Assembly: GCA_025667525.1 (NCBI GenBank)
Contig: JANFOE010002255.1
Coordinates: 1 to 64,000, forward strand
Direction of reading: 5' to 3'
Origin: Glebionis coronaria
Taxonomy: Eukaryota; Streptophyta; Magnoliopsida; Asterales; Asteraceae
Length of the DNA: 64,000 bases
Position 1 is the stretch's first letter, and the number at the start of each line of letters is the position of its first letter. This document shows positions 10,661-24,642 of the stretch, piece by piece. The notes beneath the pieces were generated by a model. The model worked only from the letters and a program-made list of their open reading frames with translations, was not told the origin of the DNA and did no database searches. Made by a program: the position numbers and the translations under genes.

Positions 10661-13461
10661 GACCAATGCTTGCCTGGATAAAAGTACTCCTTTTTTCAAG
10701 CATCCATTTTCTTAGTTGTGGTCTTGAAACGGAGTCATGTATCACATGTTATGACCATTTTATTGCAACCCACGTTTTCAGATAATTTCAATATAAATTT
10801 GTTTTTGTATGTTAGCGATTGTGTTTGGTAAACTATTTCTTGATAGCTCTCAATTTTAATACAATAAAACATGGAATCAAATATTTCAGAGTCGTATAAT
10901 ACATAAGCAAGTTGATCCTACATGAAATGTCAAAAAATACTTGTCCTTCTTTTGCATATTATTCACCTATGTAGGCTTCCCAATGTTAAATAATATCATT
11001 TTTAGGTCAAATAACACGACGTTTTGTTAGAGCACACTCATGTCTTGACCTTTATACTACAAAAGTACTCCTTTTTATCAGTTTTTGATCGGGTTTTTTC
11101 TTAGGTTTGGATGATTTGAACCGGTTACGGCATTTTTAGCTGTTCTTGGTAGGTTTTTATCAGTTTTTGATCGGGTTTAGTCGCTTTTGACCAATGCTTG
11201 CCTGGATAAAAGTACTCCTTTTTTCAAGCATCCATTTTCTTAGTTGTGGTCTTGAAACGGAGTCATGTATCACATGTTATGACCATTTTATTGCAACCCA
11301 CGTTTTCAGATAATTTCAATATAAATTTGTTTTTGTATGTTAGCGATTGTGTTTGGTAATCTATTTCTTGATAGCTCTCAATTTTAATAGAATAAAACAT
11401 GGAATCAAATATTTCAGAGTCATATAATACATAAGCAAGTTGATCCTACATGAAATGTCAAAAAATACTTGTCCTTCTTTTGCATATTATTCACCTATGT
11501 AGGCTTCCCAATGTTAAATAATATCATTTTTAGGTCAAATAACACGACGTTTTGTTAGAGCACACTCATGTCTTGACCTTTATACTACAAAAGTACTCCT
11601 TTTTATCAGTTTTTGATCGGGTTTTTTCTTAGGTTTGGATGATTTGAACCGGTTACGGCATTTTTAGCTGTTCTTGGTAGGTTTTTATCAGTTTTTGATC
11701 GGGTTTAGTCGCTTTTGACCAATGCTTGCCTGGATAAAAGTACTCCTTTTTTCAAGCATCCATTTTCTTAGTTGTGGTCTTGAAACGGAGTCATGTATCA
11801 CATGTTATGACCATTTTATTGCAACCCACGTTTTCAGATAATTTCAATATAAATTTGTTTTTGTATGTTAGCGATTGTGTTTGGTAATCTATTTCTTGAT
11901 AGCTCTCAATTTTAATAGAATAAAACATGGAATCAAATATTTCAGAGTCATATAATACATAAGCAAGTTGATCCTACATGAAATGTCAAAAAATACTTGT
12001 CCTTCTTTTGCATATTATTCACCTATGTAGGCTTCCCAAGGTTAAACAATATCATTTTTAGGTCAAATAACACGACGTTTTGTTAGAGCACACTCATGTC
12101 TTGACCTTTATACTATAAAAGTACTCCTTTTTATCAGTTTTTGATCGGGTTTTTTCTTAGGTTTGGATGATTTGAACCGGTTACGGTATTTTTAGCTGTT
12201 CTTAGTAGGTTTTTATCAGTTTTTGATCGGGTTTAGTCGCTTTTGACTAATGCTTGCCTGGATAAAAGTACTCCTTTTTTCAAGCATCCATTTTCTTAGT
12301 TGTGGTCTTGAAACGGAGTCATGTATCACATGTTATGACCATTTGCAACCCACGTTTTCAGATAATTTCAATATAAATTTGTTTTTGTATGTTAGCGATT
12401 CTGTTTGGTAATCTATTTCTTGATAGCTCTCAATTTTAATAGAATAAAACATGGAATCAAATATTTCAGAGTCATATAATACATAAGCAAGTTGATCCTA
12501 CATGAAATGTCAAAAAATACTTGTCCTTCTTTTGCATATTATTCACCTATGTAGGCTTCCCAAGGTTAAACAATATCATTTTTAGGTCAAATAACACGAC
12601 ATTTTGTTAGAGCACACTCATGTCTTGACCTTTATACTACAAAAGTACTCCTTTTTATCAGTTTTTGATCGGGTTTTTTCTAAGGTTTGGATGATTTGAG
12701 CCGGTTACGGCATTTTTAGCTGTTCTTGGTAGGTTTTTATCAGTTTTTGATCGGGTTTAGTCGCTTTTGACCAATGCTTGCCTGGATAAAAGTACTCCTT
12801 TTTTCAAGCATCCATTTTCTTAGTTGTGCTCTTGAAACGGAGTCATGTATCACATGTTATGACCATTTTATTGCAACCCACGTTTTCAGATAATTTCAAT
12901 ATAAATTTGTTTTTGTATGTTAGCGATTGTGTTTGGTAATCTATTTCTTGATAGCTCTCAATTTTAATAGAATAAAACATGGAATCAAATATTTCAGAGT
13001 CATATAATACATAAGCAAGTTGATCCTACATGAAATGTCAAAAAATACTTGTCCTTCTTTTGCATATTATTCACCTATGTAGGCTTCCCAATGTTAAACA
13101 ATATCATTTTTAGGTCAAATAACATGACGTTTTGTTAGAGCACACTCATGTCTTGACCTTTATACTATAATGTGCCGTCGAGATGCTCTTTGTCTACTAC
13201 ATTCACAACTACCTCAAATACTAGCTGACCAACTTTTACACCAATAAAACACAACCAAAACTAAACAGAGCAAACATATAGATGTGTTTTATCCATCAAG
13301 AATCCGGGCAAATACATTATGCCCGGATTCTATGTGGTCTATATGGACTGGAAATAATTTTAGAGGTTTTTTCTTAGGTTTGGATGATTTGAGCCGGTTA
13401 CGGTATTTTTAGCTGTTCTTGGTAGGTTTTTATTAGTTTTTGATCGGGTTTAGTCGCTTTT
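10661..13461 (+). repeat. Block SSSS-L (units at 10661, 11189, 11717, 12245; L at 12769)
   Basis: This is one of the two longest S runs. The unit at 10661 carries GTAAACTATT, AATACAATAAAAC and GTCGTATAAT, a trio seen again at 13462. The units at 10661 and 11189 both have AATGTTAAATAAT, an S-type unit with an L-like base. The unit at 12245 is 524 bp because of a 4-bp deletion in CCATTTGCAACC at about 12341. The L unit has private TGTGCTCTTG and a perfect hairpin at 13299-13331. Confidence 0.9.
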
Positions 13462-15210
13462 GACCAATGCTTGCCTGGATAAAAGTACTCCTTTTTTCAA
13501 GCATCCATTTTCTTAGTTGTGGTCTTGAAACGGAGTCATGTATCACATGTTATGACCATTTTATTGCAACCCACGTTTTCAGATAATTTCAATATAAATT
13601 TGTTTTTGTATGTTAGCGATTGTGTTTGGTAAACTATTTCTTGATAGCTCTCAATTTTAATACAATAAAACATGGAATCAAATATTTCAGAGTCGTATAA
13701 TACATAAGCAAGTTGATCCTACATGAAATGTCAAAAAATACTTGTCCTTATTTTGCATATTATTCACCTATGTAGGCTTCCCAATGTTAAATAATATCAT
13801 TTTTAGGTCAAATAACACGACGTTTTGTTAGAGCACACTCATGTCTTGACCTTTATACTACAAAAGTACTCCTTTTTATCAGTTTTTGATCGGGTTTTTT
13901 CTTAGGTTTGGATGATTTGAACCGGTTACGGCATTTTTAGCTGTTCTTGGTAGGTTTTTATCAGTTTTTGATCGGGTTTAGTCGCTTTTGACCAATGCTT
14001 GCCTGGATAAAAGTACTCCTTTTTTCAAGCATCCATTTTCTTAGTTGTGGTCTTGAAACGGAGTCATGTATCACATGTTATGACCATTTTATTGCAACCC
14101 ACGTTTTCAGATAATTTCAATATAAATTTGTTTTTGTATGTTAGCGATTGTGTTTGGTAATCTATTTCTTGATAGCTCTCAATTTTAATAGAATAAAACA
14201 TGGAATCAAATATTTCAGAGTCATATAATACATAAGCAAGTTGATCCTACATGAAATGTCAAAAAATACTTGTCATTCTTTTGCATATTATTCACCTATG
14301 TAGGCTTCCCAAGGTTAAACAATATCATTTTTAGGTCAAATAACACGACGTTTTGTTAGAGCACACTCATGTCTTGACCTTTATACTATAAAAGTACTCC
14401 TTTTTATCAGTTTTTGATCGGGTTTTTTCTTAGGTTTGGATGATTTGAGCCGGTTACGACATTTTTAGCTGTTCTTGGTAGGTTTTTATCAGTTTTTGAT
14501 CGGGTTTAGTCGCTTTTGACCAATGCTTGCCTGGATAAAAGTACTCCTTTTTTCAAGCATCCATTTTCTTAGTTGTGGTCTTGAAACGGAGTCATGTATC
14601 ACATGTTATGACCATTTTATTGCAACCCACGTTTTCAGATAATTTCAATATAAATTTGTTTTTGTATGTTAGCGATTGTGTTTGGTAATCTATTTCTTGA
14701 TAGCTCTCAATTTTAATAGAATAAAACATGGAATCAAATATTTCAGAGTTATATAATACATAAGCAAGTTGATCCTACATGAAATGTCAAAAAATACTTG
14801 TCCTTCTTTTGCCTATTATTCACCTATGTAGGCTTCCCAATGTTAAACAATATCATTTTTAGGTCAAATAACATGACGTTTTGTTAGAGCACACTCATGT
14901 CTTGACCTTTATACTATAATGTGCCGTCGAGATGCTCTTTGTCTACTACATTGACAACTACCTCAAATACTAGCTGACCAACTTTTACACCAATAAAACA
15001 CAACCAAAACTAAACAGAGCAAACATATAGATGTGTTTTATCCATCAAGAATCCGGGCAAATACATTATGCCCGGATTCTATGTCGTCTATATGGACTGG
15101 AAATAATTTTAGAGGTTTTTTCTTAGGTTTGGATGATTTGAGCCGGTTACGGTATTTTTAGCTGTTCTTAGTAGGTTTTTATCAGTTTTTGATCGGGTTT
15201 AGTCGCTTTT
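13462..15210 (+). repeat. Block SS-L (units at 13462, 13990; L at 14518)
   Basis: The first unit repeats the variant trio of the unit at 10661. The second has CTTGTCATTC. The L unit has GAGTTATATAAT, GCCTATTATT, ACATTGACAAC and TGTCGTCTAT. The same marker order in S, S and L recurs at 28670-30418, about 15.2 kb away, without ACATTGACAAC. The hairpin (15048-15080) is perfect. Confidence 0.9.
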
Positions 15211-16959
15211 GACCAATGCTTGCCTGGATAAAAGTACTCCTTTTTTCAAGCATCCATTTTCTTATTTGTGGTCTTGAAACGGAGTCATGTATCACATGTT
15301 ATGACCATTTTATTGCAACCCACGTTTTCAGATAATTTCAATATAAATTTGTTTTTGTATGTTAGCGATTGTGTTTGGTAATCTATTTCTTGATAGCTCT
15401 CAATTTTAATAGAATAAAACATGGAATCAAATATTTCAGAGTCATATAATACATAAGCAAGTTGATCCTACATGAAATGTCAAAAAATACTTGTCCTTCT
15501 TTTGCATATTATTCACCTATGTAGGCTTCCCAAGGTTAAACAATATCATTTTTAGGTCAAATAACACGACGTTTTGTTAGAGCTCACTCATGTCTTGACC
15601 TTTATACTACAAAAGTACTCCTTTTTATCAGTTTTTGATCGGGTTTTTTCTAAGGTTTGGATGATTTGAGCCGGTTACAGCATTTTTAGCTGTTCTTGGT
15701 AGGTTTTTATCAGTTTTTGATCGGGTTTAGTCGCTTTTGACCAATGCTTGCCTGGATAAAAGTACTCCTTTTTTCAAGCATCCATTTTCTTAGTTGTGGT
15801 CTTGAAACGGAGTCATGTATCACATGTTATGACCATTTTATTGCAACCCACGTTTTCAGATAATTTCAATATAAATTTGTTTTTGTATATTAGCGATTGT
15901 GTTTGGTAATCTATTTCTTGATAGCTCTCAATTTTAATAGAATAAAACATGGAATCAAATATTTCAGAGTCATATAATACATAAGCAAGTTGATCCTACA
16001 TGAAATGTCAAAAAATACTTGTCATTCTTTTGCATATTATTCACCTATGTAGGCTTCCCAAGGTTAAACAATATCATTTTTAGGTCAAATAACACGACGT
16101 TTTGTTAGAGCACACTCATGTCTTGACCTTTATACTATAAAAGTACTCCTTTTTATCAGTTTTTGATCGGGTTTTTTCTTAGGTTTGGATGATTTGAGCC
16201 GGTTACGACATTTTTAGCTGTTCTTGGTAGGTTTTTATCAGTTTTTGATCGGGTTTAGTCGCTTTTGACCAATGCTTGCCTGGATAAAAGTACTCCTTTT
16301 TTCAAGCATCCATTTTCTTAGTTGTGGTCTTGAAACGGAGTCATGTATCACATGTTATGACCATTTTATTGCAACCCACGTTTTCAGATAATTTCAATAT
16401 AAATTTGTTTTTGTATGTTAGCGATTGTGTTTGGTAATCTATTTCTTGATAGCTCTCAATTTTAATAGAATAAAACATGGAATCAAATATTTCAGAGTTA
16501 TATAATACATAAGCAAGTTGATCCTACATGAAATGTCAAAAAATACTTGTCCTTCTTTTGCCTATTATTCACCTATGTAGGCTTCCCAATGTTAAACAAT
16601 ATCATTTTTAGGTCAAATAACATGACGTTTTGTTAGAGCACACTCATGTCTTGACCTTTATACTATAATGTGCCGTCGAGATGCTCTTTGTCTACTACAT
16701 TGACAACTACCTCAAATACTAGCTGACCAACTTTTACACCAATAAAACACAACCAAAACTAAACAGAGCAAACATATAGATGTGTTTTATCCATCAAGAA
16801 TCCGGGCAAATACATTATGCCCGGATTCTATGTCGTCTATATGGACTGGAAATAATTTTAGAGGTTTTTTCTTAGGTTTGGATGATTTGAGCCGGTTACG
16901 GTATTTTTAGTTGTTCTTAGTAGGTTTTTATCAGTTTTTGATCGGGTTTAGTCGCTTTT
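15211..16959 (+). repeat. Block SS-L (units at 15211, 15739; L at 16267)
   Basis: The first unit has CTTATTTGTGG and private GAGCTCACTC, and ends with GGTTACAGCAT. The second has GTATATTAGCG, CTTGTCATTC and GGTTACGACAT. The L unit repeats the set seen at 14518, including ACATTGACAAC, and has a perfect hairpin at 16797-16829. This is the first of a related series continuing to 21670. Confidence 0.9.
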
Positions 16960-18704
16960 GACCAATGCTTGCCTGGATAAAAGTACTCCTTTTTTCAAGC
17001 ATCCATTTTCTTATTTGTGGTCTTGAAACGGAGTCATGTATCACATGTTATGACCATTTTATTGCAACCCACGTTTTCAGATAATTTCAATATAAATTTG
17101 TTTTTGTATGTTAGCGATTCTGTTTGGTAATCTATTTCTTGATAGCTCTCAATTTTAATAGAATAAAAGGAATCAAATATTTCAGAGTCATATAATACAT
17201 AAGCAAGTTGATCCTACATGAAATGTCAAAAAATACTTGTCCTTCTTTTGCATATTATTCACCTATGTAGGCTTCCCAAGGTTAAACAATATCATTTTTA
17301 GGTCAAATAACACGACGTTTTGTTAGAGCACACTCATGTCTTGACCTTTATACTACAAAAGTACTCCTTTTTATCAGTTTTTGATCGGGTTTTTTCTAAG
17401 GTTTGGATGATTTGAGCCGGTTACAGCATTTTTAGCTGTTCTTGGTAGGTTTTTATCAGTTTTTGATCGGGTTTAGTCGCTTTTGACCAATGCTTGCCTG
17501 GATAAAAGTACTCCTTTTTTCAAGCATCCATTTTCTTAGTTGTGGTCTTGAAACGGAGTCATGTATCACATGTTATGACCATTTTATTGCAACCCACGTT
17601 TTCAGATAATTTCAATATAAATTTGTTTTTGTATATTAGCGATTGTGTTTGGTAATCTATTTCTTGATAGCTCTCAATTTTAATAGAATAAAACATGGAA
17701 TCAAATATTTCAGAGTCATATAATACATAAGCAAGTTGATCCTACATGAAATGTCAAAAAATACTTGTCATTCTTTTGCATATTATTCACCTATGTAGGC
17801 TTCCCAAGGTTAAACAATATCATTTTTAGGTCAAATAACACGACGTTTTGTTAGAGCACACTCATGTCTTGACCTTTATACTATAAAAGTACTCCTTTTT
17901 ATCAGTTTTTGATCGGGTTTTTTCTTAGGTTTGGATGATTTGAGCCGGATACGACATTTTTAGCTGTTCTTGGTAGGTTTTTATCAGTTTTTGATCGGGT
18001 TTAGTCGCTTTTGACCAATGCTTGCCTGGATAAAAGTACTCCTTTTTTCAAGCATCCATTTTCTTAGTTGTGGTCTTGAAACGGAGTCATGTATCACATG
18101 TTATGACCATTTATTGCAACCCACGTTTTCAGATAATTTCAATATAAATTTGTTTTTGTATGTTAGCGATTGTGTTTGGTAATCTATTTCTTGATAGCTC
18201 TCAATTTTAACAGAATAAAACATGGAATCAAATATTTCAGAGTTATATAATACATAAGCAAGTTGATCCTACATGAAATGTCAAAAAATACTTGTCCTTC
18301 TTTTGCCTATTATTCACCTATGTAGGCTTCCCAATGTTAAACAATATCATTTTTAGGTCAAATAACATGACGTTTTGTTAGAGCACACTCATGTCTTGAC
18401 CTTTATACTATAATGTGCCGTCGAGATGCTCTTTGTCTACTACATTCACAACTACCTCAAATACTAGCTGACCAACTTTTACACCAATAAAACACAACCA
18501 AAACTAAACAGAGCAAACATATAGATGTGTTTTATCCATCAAGAATCCGGGCAAATACATTATGCCCGGATTCTATGTCGTCTATATGGACTGGAAATAG
18601 TTTTAGAGGTTTTTTCTTAGGTTTGGATGATTTGAGCCGATTACGGTATTTTTAGCTGTTCTTAGTAGGTTTTTATCAGTTTTTGATCGGGTTTAGTCGC
18701 TTTT
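16960..18704 (+). repeat. Block SS-L, 1745 bp (units at 16960, 17485; L at 18013)
   Basis: Three distinctive variants mark this block: a 3-bp deletion giving ATAAAAGGAATC at about 17163, GCCGGATACGAC near 17946, and a 1-bp deletion in CCATTTATTGC near 18110, together with TTTTAACAGAAT. All recur at 19926-21670 with the same total length. The hairpin (18542-18574) is perfect. Confidence 0.92.
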
Positions 18705-19925
18705 GACCAATGCTTGCCTGGATAAAAGTACTCCTTTTTTCAAGCATCCATTTTCTTAGTTGTGGTCTTGAAACGGAGTCATGTATCACATGTTATGACA
18801 ATTTTATTGCAACCCACGTTTTCAGATAATTTCAATATAAATTTGTTTTTGTATGTTAGCGATTGTGTTTGGTAATCTATTTCTTGATAGCTCTCAATTT
18901 TAATAGAATAAAACATGGAATCAAATATTTCAGAGTCATATAATACATAAGCAAGTTGATCCTACATGAAATGTCAAAAAATACTTGTCATTCTTTTGCA
19001 TATTATTCACCTATGTAGGCTTCCCAAGGTTAAACAATATCATTTTTAGGTCAAATAACACGACGTTTTGTTAGAGCACACTCATGTCTTGACCTTTATA
19101 CTATAAAAGTACTCCTTTTTATCAGTTTTTGATCGGGTTTTTTCTTAGGTTTGGATGATTTGAGCCGGTTACGACATTTTTAGCTGTTCTTGGTAGGTTT
19201 TTATCAGTTTTTGATCGGGTTTAGTCGCTTTTGACCAATGCTTGCCTGGATAAAAGTACTCCTTTTTTCAAGCATCCATTTTCTTAGTTGTGGTCTTGAA
19301 ACGGAGTCATGTATCACATGTTATGACCATTTTATTGCAACCCACGTTTTCAGATAATTTCAATATAAATTTGTTTTTGTATGTTAGCGATTGTGTTTGG
19401 TAATCTATTTCTTGATAGCTCTCAATTTTAATAGAATAAAACATGGAATCAAATATTTCAGAGTTATATAATACATAAGCAAGTTGATCCTACATGAAAT
19501 GTCAAAAAATACTTGTCCTTCTTTTGCCTATTATTCACCTATGTAGGCTTCCCAATGTTAAACAATATCATTTTTAGGTCAAATAACATGACGTTTTGTT
19601 AGAGCACACTCATGTCTTGACCTTTATACTATAATGTGCCGTCGAGATGCTCTTTGTCTACTACATTGACAACTACCTCAAATACTAGCTGACCAACTTT
19701 TACACCAATAAAACACAACCAAAACTAAACAGAGCAAACATATAGATGTGTTTTATCCATCAAGAATCCGGGCAAATACATTATGCCCGGATTCTATGTC
19801 GTCTATATGGACTGGAAATAATTTTAGAGGTTTTTTCTTAGGTTTGGATGATTTGAGCCGGTTACGGTATTTTTAGCTGTTCTTAGTAGGTTTTTATCAG
19901 TTTTTGATCGGGTTTAGTCGCTTTT
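18705..19925 (+). repeat. Block S-L (unit at 18705; L at 19233)
   Basis: This pair separates the two 1745-bp copies. The S unit has ATGACAATTTTATTG, otherwise found only in the unit at 29198, with CTTGTCATTC in both. The L unit has ACATTGACAAC, shared with L units at 14518 and 16267. The hairpin (19763-19795) is perfect. Confidence 0.9.
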
Positions 19926-21670
19926 GACCAATGCTTGCCTGGATAAAAGTACTCCTTTTTTCAAGCATCCATTTTCTTATTTGTGGTCTTGAAACGGAGT
20001 CATGTATCACATGTTATGACCATTTTATTGCAACCCACGTTTTCAGATAATTTCAATATAAATTTGTTTTTGTATGTTAGCGATTCTGTTTGGTAATCTA
20101 TTTCTTGATAGCTCTCAATTTTAATAGAATAAAAGGAATCAAATATTTCAGAGTCATATAATACATAAGCAAGTTGATCCTACATGAAATGTCAAAAAAT
20201 ACTTGTCCTTCTTTTGCATATTATTCACCTATGTAGGCTTCCCAAGGTTAAACAATATCATTTTTAGGTCAAATAACACGACGTTTTGTTAGAGCACACT
20301 CATGTCTTGACCTTTATACTACAAAAGTACTCCTTTTTATCAGTTTTTGATCGGGTTTTTTCTAAGGTTTGGATGATTTGAGCCGGTTACAGCATTTTTA
20401 GCTGTTCTTGGTAGGTTTTTATCAGTTTTTGATCGGGTTTAGTCGCTTTTGACCAATGCTTGCCTGGATAAAAGTACTCCTTTTTTCAAGCATCCATTTT
20501 CTTAGTTGTGGTCTTGAAACGGAGTCATGTATCACATGTTATGACCATTTTATTGCAACCCACGTTTTCAGATAATTTCAATATAAATTTGTTTTTGTAT
20601 ATTAGCGATTGTGTTTGGTAATCTATTTCTTGATAGCTCTCAATTTTAATAGAATAAAACATGGAATCAAATATTTCAGAGTCATATAATACATAAGCAA
20701 GTTGATCCTACATGAAATGTCAAAAAATACTTGTCATTCTTTTGCATATTATTCACCTATGTAGGCTTCCCAAGGTTAAACAATATCATTTTTAGGTCAA
20801 ATAACACGACGTTTTGTTAGAGCACACTCATGTCTTGACCTTTATACTATAAAAGTACTCCTTTTTATCAGTTTTTGATCGGGTTTTTTCTTAGGTTTGG
20901 ATGATTTGAGCCGGATACGACATTTTTAGCTGTTCTTGGTAGGTTTTTATCAGTTTTTGATCGGGTTTAGTCGCTTTTGACCAATGCTTGCCTGGATAAA
21001 AGTACTCCTTTTTTCAAGCATCCATTTTCTTAGTTGTGGTCTTGAAACGGAGTCATGTATCACATGTTATGACCATTTATTGCAACCCACGTTTTCAGAT
21101 AATTTCAATATAAATTTGTTTTTGTATGTTAGCGATTGTGTTTGGTAATCTATTTCTTGATAGCTCTCAATTTTAACAGAATAAAACATGGAATCAAATA
21201 TTTCAGAGTTATATAATACATAAGCAAGTTGATCCTACATGAAATGTCAAAAAATACTTGTCCTTCTTTTGCCTATTATTCACCTATGTAGGCTTCCCAA
21301 TGTTAAACAATATCATTTTTAGGTCAAATAACATGACGTTTTGTTAGAGCACACTCATGTCTTGACCTTTATACTATAATGTGCCGTCGAGATGCTCTTT
21401 GTCTACTACATTCACAACTACCTCAAATACTAGCTGACCAACTTTTACACCAATAAAACACAACCAAAACTAAACAGAGCAAACATATAGATGTGTTTTA
21501 TCCATCAAGAATCCGGGCAAATACATTATGCCCGGATTCTATGTCGTCTATATGGACTGGAAATAGTTTTAGAGGTTTTTTCTTAGGTTTGGATGATTTG
21601 AGCCGGTTACGGTATTTTTAGCTGTTCTTAGTAGGTTTTTATCAGTTTTTGATCGGGTTTAGTCGCTTTT
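19926..21670 (+). repeat. Block SS-L, 1745 bp (units at 19926, 20451; L at 20979)
   Basis: This is the second copy of the block at 16960, displaced by exactly 2966 bp. It carries the same 3-bp and 1-bp deletions and the same GCCGGATACGAC. Its first unit also resembles the unit at 30419, which has ATAAAAGATGG at the site of the 3-bp deletion, a plausible precursor allele. The hairpin (21508-21540) is perfect. Confidence 0.92.
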
Positions 21671-22891
21671 GACCAATGCTTGCCTGGATAAAAGTACTCC
21701 TTTTTTCAAACATCCATTTTCTTAGTTGTGGTCTTGAAACGGAGTCATGTATCACATGTTATGACCATTTTATTGCAACCCACGTTTTCAGATAATTTCA
21801 ATATAAATTTGTTTTTGTATGTTAGCGATTCTGTTTGGTAATCTATTTCTTGATAGCTCTCAATTTTAATAGAATAAAACATGGAATCAAATATTTCAGA
21901 GTCATATAATACATAAGCAAGTTGATCCTACATGAAATGTCAAAAAATACTTGTCCTTCTTTTGCATATTATTCACCTATGTAGGCTTCCCAAGGTTAAA
22001 CAATATCATTTTTAGGTCAAATAACACGACGTTTTGTTAGAGCACACTCATGTCTTGACCTTTATACTACAAAAGTACTCCTTTTTATCAGTTTTTGATT
22101 GGGTTTTTTCTAAGGTTTGGATGATTTGAGCCGGTTACGGCATTTTTAGCTGTTCTTGGTAGGTTTTTATCAGTTTTTGATCGGGTTTAGTCGCTTTTGA
22201 CCAATGCTTGCCTGGATAAAAGTACTCCTTTTTTCAAGCATCCATTTTCTTAGTTGTGGTCTTGAAACGGAGTCATGTATCACATGTTATGACCATTTTA
22301 TTGCAACCCACGTTTTCAAATAATTTCAATATAAATTTGTTTTTGTATATTAGCGATTGTGTTTGGTAATCTATTTCTTGATAGCTCTCAATTTTAATAG
22401 AATAAAACATGGAATCAAATATTTCAGAGTCATATAATACATAAGCAAGTTGATCCTACATGAAATGTCAAAAAATACTTGCCCTTCTTTTGCATATTAT
22501 TCACCTATGTAGGCTTCCCAATGTTAAACAATATCATTTTTAGGTCAAATAACATGACGTTTTGTTAGAGCACACTCATGTCTTGACCTTTATACTATAA
22601 TGTGCCGTCGAGATGCTCTTTGTCTACTACATTCACAACTACCTCAAATACTAGCTGACCAACTTTTACACCAATAAAACACAACCAAAACTAAACAGAG
22701 CAAACATATAGATGTGTTTTATCCATCAAGAATCCGGGAAAATACATTATGCCCGGATTCTATGTGGTCTATATGGACTAGAAATAATTTTAGAGGTTTT
22801 TTCTTAGGTTTGGATGATTTGAGACGGTTACGGCATTTTTAGCTGTTCTTGGTAGGTTTTTATCAGTTTTTGATCGGGTTTAGTCGCTTTT
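21671..22891 (+). repeat. Block S-L (unit at 21671; L at 22199)
   Basis: The S unit has GCGATTCTG and private TTCAAACATCC and GATTGGGTTT. The L unit has TTTTCAAATAAT, GTATATTAGCG, CTTGCCCTTC and TGGACTAGAAA, all repeated in the L unit at 23950. The hairpin (22729-22761) has the GGGA left arm, the first of that class since 3865. Confidence 0.9.
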
Positions 22892-24642
22892 GACCAATGC
22901 TTGCCTGGATAAAAGTACTCCTTTTTTCAAGCATCCATTTTCTTAGTTGTGGTTTTGAAACGGAGTCATGTATCACATGTTATGACCATTTTATTGCAAC
23001 CTACGTTTTCAGATAATTTCAATATAAATTTGTTTTTGTATGTTAGCGATTGTGTTTGGTAATCTATTTCTTGATAGCTCTCAATTTTAATAGAATAAAA
23101 CATGGAATCAAATATTTCAGAGTCATATAATACATAAGCAAGTTGATCCTACATGAAATGTCAAAAAATATTTGTCCTTCTTTTGCATATTATTCACCTA
23201 TGTAGGCTTCCCAAGGTTAAACAATATCATTTTTAGGTCAAATAACACTACGTTTTGTTAGAGCACACATTCATGTCTTGACCTTTATACTACAAAAGTA
23301 CTCCTTTTTATCAGTTTTTGATCGGGTTTTTTCTTAGGTTTGGATGATTTGAACCGGTTACGGCATTTTTAGTTGTTCTTGGTAGGTTTTTATCAGTTTT
23401 TGATCGGGTTTAGTCGCTTTTGACCAATGCTTGCCTGGATAAAAGTACTCCTTTTTTCAAGCATCCATTTTCTTAGTTGTGGTCTTGAAACGGAGTCATG
23501 TATCACATGTTATGACCATTTTATTGCAACCCACGTTTTCAGATAATTTCAATATAAATTTGTTTTTGTATGTTAGCGATTCTGTTTGGTAATCTATTTC
23601 TTGATAGCTCTCAATTTTAATAGAATAAAACATGGAATCAAATATTTCAGAGTCATATAATACATAAGCAAGTTGATCCTACATGAAATGTCAAAAAATA
23701 CTTGTCCTTCTTTTGCATATTATTCACCTATGTAGGCTTCCCAAGGTTAAACAATATCATTTTTAGGTCAAATAACACGACGTTTTATTAGAGCACACTC
23801 ATGTCTTGACCTTTATACTACAAAAGTACTCCTTTTTATCAGTTTTTGATCGGGTTTTTTCTAAGGTTTGGATGATTTGAGCCGGTTACGGCATTTTTAG
23901 CTGTTCTTGGTAGGTTTTTATCAGTTTTTGATCGGGTTTAGTCGCTTTTGACCAATGCTTGCCTGGATAAAAGTACTCCTTTTTTCAAGCATCCATTTTC
24001 TTAGTTGTGGTCTTGAAACGGAGTCATGTATCACATGTTATGACCATTTTATTGCAACCCACGTTTTCAAATAATTTCAATATAAATTTGTTTTTGTATA
24101 TTAGCGATTGTGTTTGGTAATCTATTTCTTGATAGCTCTCAATTTTAATAGAATAAAACATGGAATCAAATATTTCAGAGTCATATAATACATAAGCAAG
24201 TTGATCCTACATGAAATGTCAAAAAATACTTGCCCTTCTTTTGCATATTATTCACCTATGTAGGCTTCCCAATGTTAAACAATATCATTTTTAGGTCAAA
24301 TAACATGACGTTTTGTTAGAGCACACTCATGTCTTGACCTTTATACTATAATGTGCCGTCGAGATGCTCTTTGTCTACTACATTCACAACTACCTCAAAT
24401 ACTAGCTGACCAACTTTTACACCAATAAAACACAACCAAAACTAAACAGAGCAAACATATAGATGTGTTTTATCCATCAAGAATCCGGGAAAATACATTA
24501 TGCCCGGATTCTATGTGGTCTATATGGACTAGAAATAATTTTAGAGGTTTTTTCTTAGGTTTGGATGATTTGAGCCGGTTACGGCATTTTTAGCTGTTCT
24601 TGGTAGGTTTTTATCAGTTTTTGATCGGGTTTAGTCGCTTTT
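22892..24642 (+). repeat. Block SS-L, 1751 bp (units at 22892, 23422; L at 23950)
   Basis: The unit at 22892 is 530 bp because of a 2-bp insertion giving CACACATTCATG. It also has GGTTTTGAAAC, CAACCTACG, AATATTTGTCC and AACACTACG. All of these recur in the unit at 24643, and the L unit repeats the one at 22199, so 21671-23421 and 23422-25172 form a 1751-bp tandem pair. The hairpin (24480-24512) is the GGGA class. Confidence 0.92.
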
